A stretch of 64,000 bases of DNA from Lysobacteraceae bacterium (GTDB lineage: Bacteria > Pseudomonadota > Gammaproteobacteria > Xanthomonadales > Rhodanobacteraceae): NCBI GenBank assembly GCA_021372495.1, contig JAJFUF010000011.1, positions 1-64,000 of the forward strand, in the 5' to 3' direction. Of the stretch, positions 62,423 through 64,000 are shown piece by piece. Positions within the stretch are counted from its first letter, which is position 1, and every line of letters starts with the position of its first letter. The position numbers and the translations under genes were made by a program. The notes below the pieces were generated by a model. It did no database searches. It had not been told where the DNA came from and saw nothing but the letters and a program-made list of their open reading frames with translations.

Positions 62423-63282
62423 AGGCGTTATCCGCGATCATCGCCGCGCTGATCGTGCTGGTCGGCATGAACGGCGCGTTCGTGGTGGGTGAGGGGCAGA
62501 CCGCGCTGCTGCTGCAGTTCGGCCGCATCGTCGCCACCGACTACGCGACGGGCCTGCACTTCAAGTTGCCGCTGGTGCAGCAGGTGGTGCGCTTCGACAA
62601 GCGCATCCTCACGCTCGAGGCGCAGCCGGAGCGCTACTTCACTGCCGAGAAGAAGAGCGTCAACGTCGACTTCTACGTGAAGTGGCGCATCGCCGACGTG
62701 GCCGCCTACTATCGCGCCACCGCCGGCGACGAGTTGCAGGCGGCGCAGCGGCTGACGCCCATCGTCAAGGACGCGCTGCGCTTCGAGGTCAACGCGCGTC
62801 CGCTCGACGAGCTGATCTCCGGCGGCCGCCAGGACATCACCGAGCGCGTGCGCCAGCTCACCGACGCGGCCACGCGCAAGACGCTCGGCATCGCCGTCAC
62901 CGACGTGCGCATCAAGCGCATCGACCTGCCGGACGAGGTCAGCGAATCGGTCTACAACCGCATGAAGGCGGAGCGCCTGCGCATCGCCAACGCGCTGCGC
63001 TCCACCGGCAAGGAAGAGGCCGCCAAGATCGAGGCCGACGCCGACCGCCAGAAGCAGGTGCTGCTGGCCGACGCGCAGAAGCAGGCCGCGCAGGTGCGCG
63101 GCGACGGCGACGCCAAGGCGGCGGCAATCTACGCCGCGGCCTACGGCAAGGATGCCGGCTTCTTCGCGTTCTACCGCGGCCTGCAGTCCTATCGCACCGC
63201 GCTGGGCGACGGCAAGAGCGTGATCCTGCTCGACCCCGGCTCGGACTTCATGCGCCAGTTCAGCGAAGAACCCAAGCGCTGA
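62419..63282 (+). CDS. hflC: FtsH protease modulator HflC
   Basis: 287 residues. N-terminal TM anchor (IIAALIVLVGMNGAFVV) and SPFH domain (QTALLLQFGRIVATDYATGL, VDFYVKWRIADVAAYYRAT, VRIKRIDLPDEVSESVYNRM), with the Ala-rich C-terminal helix characteristic of HflC (AQVRGDGDAKAAAIYAAAY). Partner of HflK; overlaps it by 4 nt. Function: regulation of FtsH-mediated membrane protein turnover. Confidence 0.95.
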   Translation: MKALSAIIAALIVLVGMNGAFVVGEGQTALLLQFGRIVATDYATGLHFKLPLVQQVVRFDKRILTLEAQPERYFTAEKKSVNVDFYVKWRIADVAAYYRATAGDELQAAQRLTPIVKDALRFEVNARPLDELISGGRQDITERVRQLTDAATRKTLGIAVTDVRIKRIDLPDEVSESVYNRMKAERLRIANALRSTGKEEAAKIEADADRQKQVLLADAQKQAAQVRGDGDAKAAAIYAAAYGKDAGFFAFYRGLQSYRTALGDGKSVILLDPGSDFMRQFSEEPKR

Positions 63283-63291
63283 GTCGCGCCG

Positions 63292-63477
63292 ATGCCGCAC
63301 AACCTCGCCGCGGCGCTGTGCCTGGTGCTGGTGCTGGAAGGGCTGGCGCTGTTCGCCGCCCCGCGCGGCTGGCAGCGCATGGCCGCCGAGGCGCGGAAGC
63401 TGCAACCGCGCACGCTGCGCCTGATCGGCGCCGCGGCGATCGCGGTCGGGCTGGTGGCGCTGCGGCTGGTGCGTTGA
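63292..63477 (+). CDS. DUF2065 small membrane protein
   Basis: 61 residues with two TM helices (LAAALCLVLVLEGLALFAAP, RLIGAAAIAVGLVALRL) and the conserved LEGLALFAAPRGWQRM centre. This tiny family sits between hflC and purA in many gammaproteobacteria; function unknown. Begins 9 nt after hflC, so it is probably co-transcribed. Confidence 0.88.
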   Translation: MPHNLAAALCLVLVLEGLALFAAPRGWQRMAAEARKLQPRTLRLIGAAAIAVGLVALRLVR

Positions 63478-63520
63478 CTCGGAGCCCTGGACCCGGGACA
63501 AGCAACGTTGCGGATTGACC

Positions 63521-63791
63521 CCCTCTCCCGCCGGCGGGAGAGGGTTGGGGTGGGGTGGCCTCCGGGGCACTTCGCGCCCGTAGGTGTGCCGTGCGGCGCG
63601 AGGTGCGGCAAGCGAAGTGCGCCGCATGCCGCGTGGAAAAGCATGCGTAGGGCGGATCGAGGCGTGCAGCGCCGGATCCGCCGCCCGCCTCCGGCGGACG
63701 GCCCAACCCGTCTGCGCGGGGGCAGGCGTGGACGGCGAGCACCGTGGGATGCAGCAAGCGAAGCGCGCCGCATGCCGCGCGGGGAAGTATC
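63521..63791. repeat. Repeat-rich gap between DUF2065 gene and purA
   Basis: The 63478-63848 gap contains a 24-bp perfect palindrome (63521-63544) related to the CCCTCTCCC/GGGAGAGGG repeats of the 16-kb region. It also holds a GTAG-tagged GGCGGATC/GATCCGCC palindrome (63647-63681) and two direct copies of GCAAGCGAAG plus GCGCCGCATGCCGCG (63608 and 63754 starts). No gene is supported. Confidence 0.75.
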
Positions 63792-63848
63792 GAAGTGGTC
63801 TTTCGGCAAGCCTCGTCCTGCGACGGGGTCACATCAGGCGAGAACATC

Positions 63849-64000
63849 ATGGGCAAGTCAGTCGTAATCCTCGGCGCGCAGTGGGGCGACGAAGGCAAAG
63901 GCAAGATCGTCGACCTGCTGACCGAGCGCGTCGGCGCGGTCGCGCGCTTCCAGGGCGGCCACAACGCCGGCCACACGCTGGTGATCGGCGGCAAGAAGAC
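63849..64000 (+). CDS. purA: Adenylosuccinate synthetase, 5' part
   Basis: First 50 residues only, cut by the window edge. [20 protein letters not shown] contains the PurA P-loop (GDEGKGK) with Asp13 and Lys. [12 protein letters not shown] follows, with the catalytic His. Converts IMP plus aspartate and GTP to adenylosuccinate. Position after hflC-DUF2065 is conserved in gammaproteobacteria. Confidence 0.96.
   Translation, partial: MGKSVVILGAQWGDEGKGKIVDLLTERVGAVARFQGGHNAGHTLVIGGKK

Overview
The window is a GC-rich chromosomal segment, most likely from a gammaproteobacterium of the Xanthomonadales (Rhodanobacteraceae or Xanthomonadaceae). The signs are the miaA-hfq-hflX-hflK-hflC-DUF2065-purA order, a class II DAHP synthase, a prpB/prpC propionate locus, a YjbE-type TerC protein, and REP-like palindromes carrying a 5' GTAG tag together with a REP-associated transposase. 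This placement is inferred from gene content, not from a search.

Layout. 1-3550: end of the spc/alpha ribosomal block (infA, rpmJ, rpsM, rpsK, rpsD, rpoA, rplQ) closed by a strong terminator. 3.6-15.8 kb: dsbB, DAHP synthase, two secreted amidohydrolases, an exported amidase, two c-type cytochromes, and a minus-strand group (Ca2+/cation antiporter, Mug-like glycosylase, PH-domain membrane protein). 15.8-16.35 kb: a cluster of GC-rich palindromic repeats. 16.35-19.57 kb: a large exported Asp-box (BNR) beta-propeller protein. 19.6-21.8 kb: an accessory patch of clearly lower GC, with a DUF2513 gene, an unrecognised single-pass membrane protein, and a RAYT transposase bracketed by a perfect 33-bp inverted repeat. 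21.9-27.8 kb: a three-gene CzcCBA-like RND metal efflux operon on the minus strand. 27.9-32.1 kb: small genes (GNAT, AraC regulator, VOC protein, PP-loop ATPase, hypotheticals) separated by REP elements.

32.2-50.6 kb is mainly housekeeping and carbon metabolism: typA, a cyclophilin, an aminotransferase, malate dehydrogenase, and the 2-methylcitrate route for propionate (prpE, prpB, a small membrane protein, prpC, with prpD 7 kb away). It also holds 2,4-dienoyl-CoA reductase behind a TetR-type palindrome, a quinone oxidoreductase, a TerC/YjbE transporter behind a yybP-ykoY manganese riboswitch, and a LigB-type dioxygenase. 50.8-58.4 kb: an OmpA-like porin, OsmC, an RsuA-type pseudouridine synthase, a YbaK-type deacylase, the threonine catabolic pair kbl-tdh, and a GGDEF/EAL protein with a dead GGDEF site. 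58.5-64 kb: miaA, hfq, hflX, hflK, hflC, a DUF2065 gene and the start of purA.

The most novel-looking content is the low-GC DUF2513/membrane-protein pair beside the RAYT. The best regulatory observations are the riboswitch, a Shine-Dalgarno-sequestering hairpin spanning an araC stop codon, twin hairpins before rpsD, a probable CTG start for hflX in frame with hfq, and several REP families that share a GTAG tag. No rRNA, tRNA, CRISPR array, integrase or prophage was seen.
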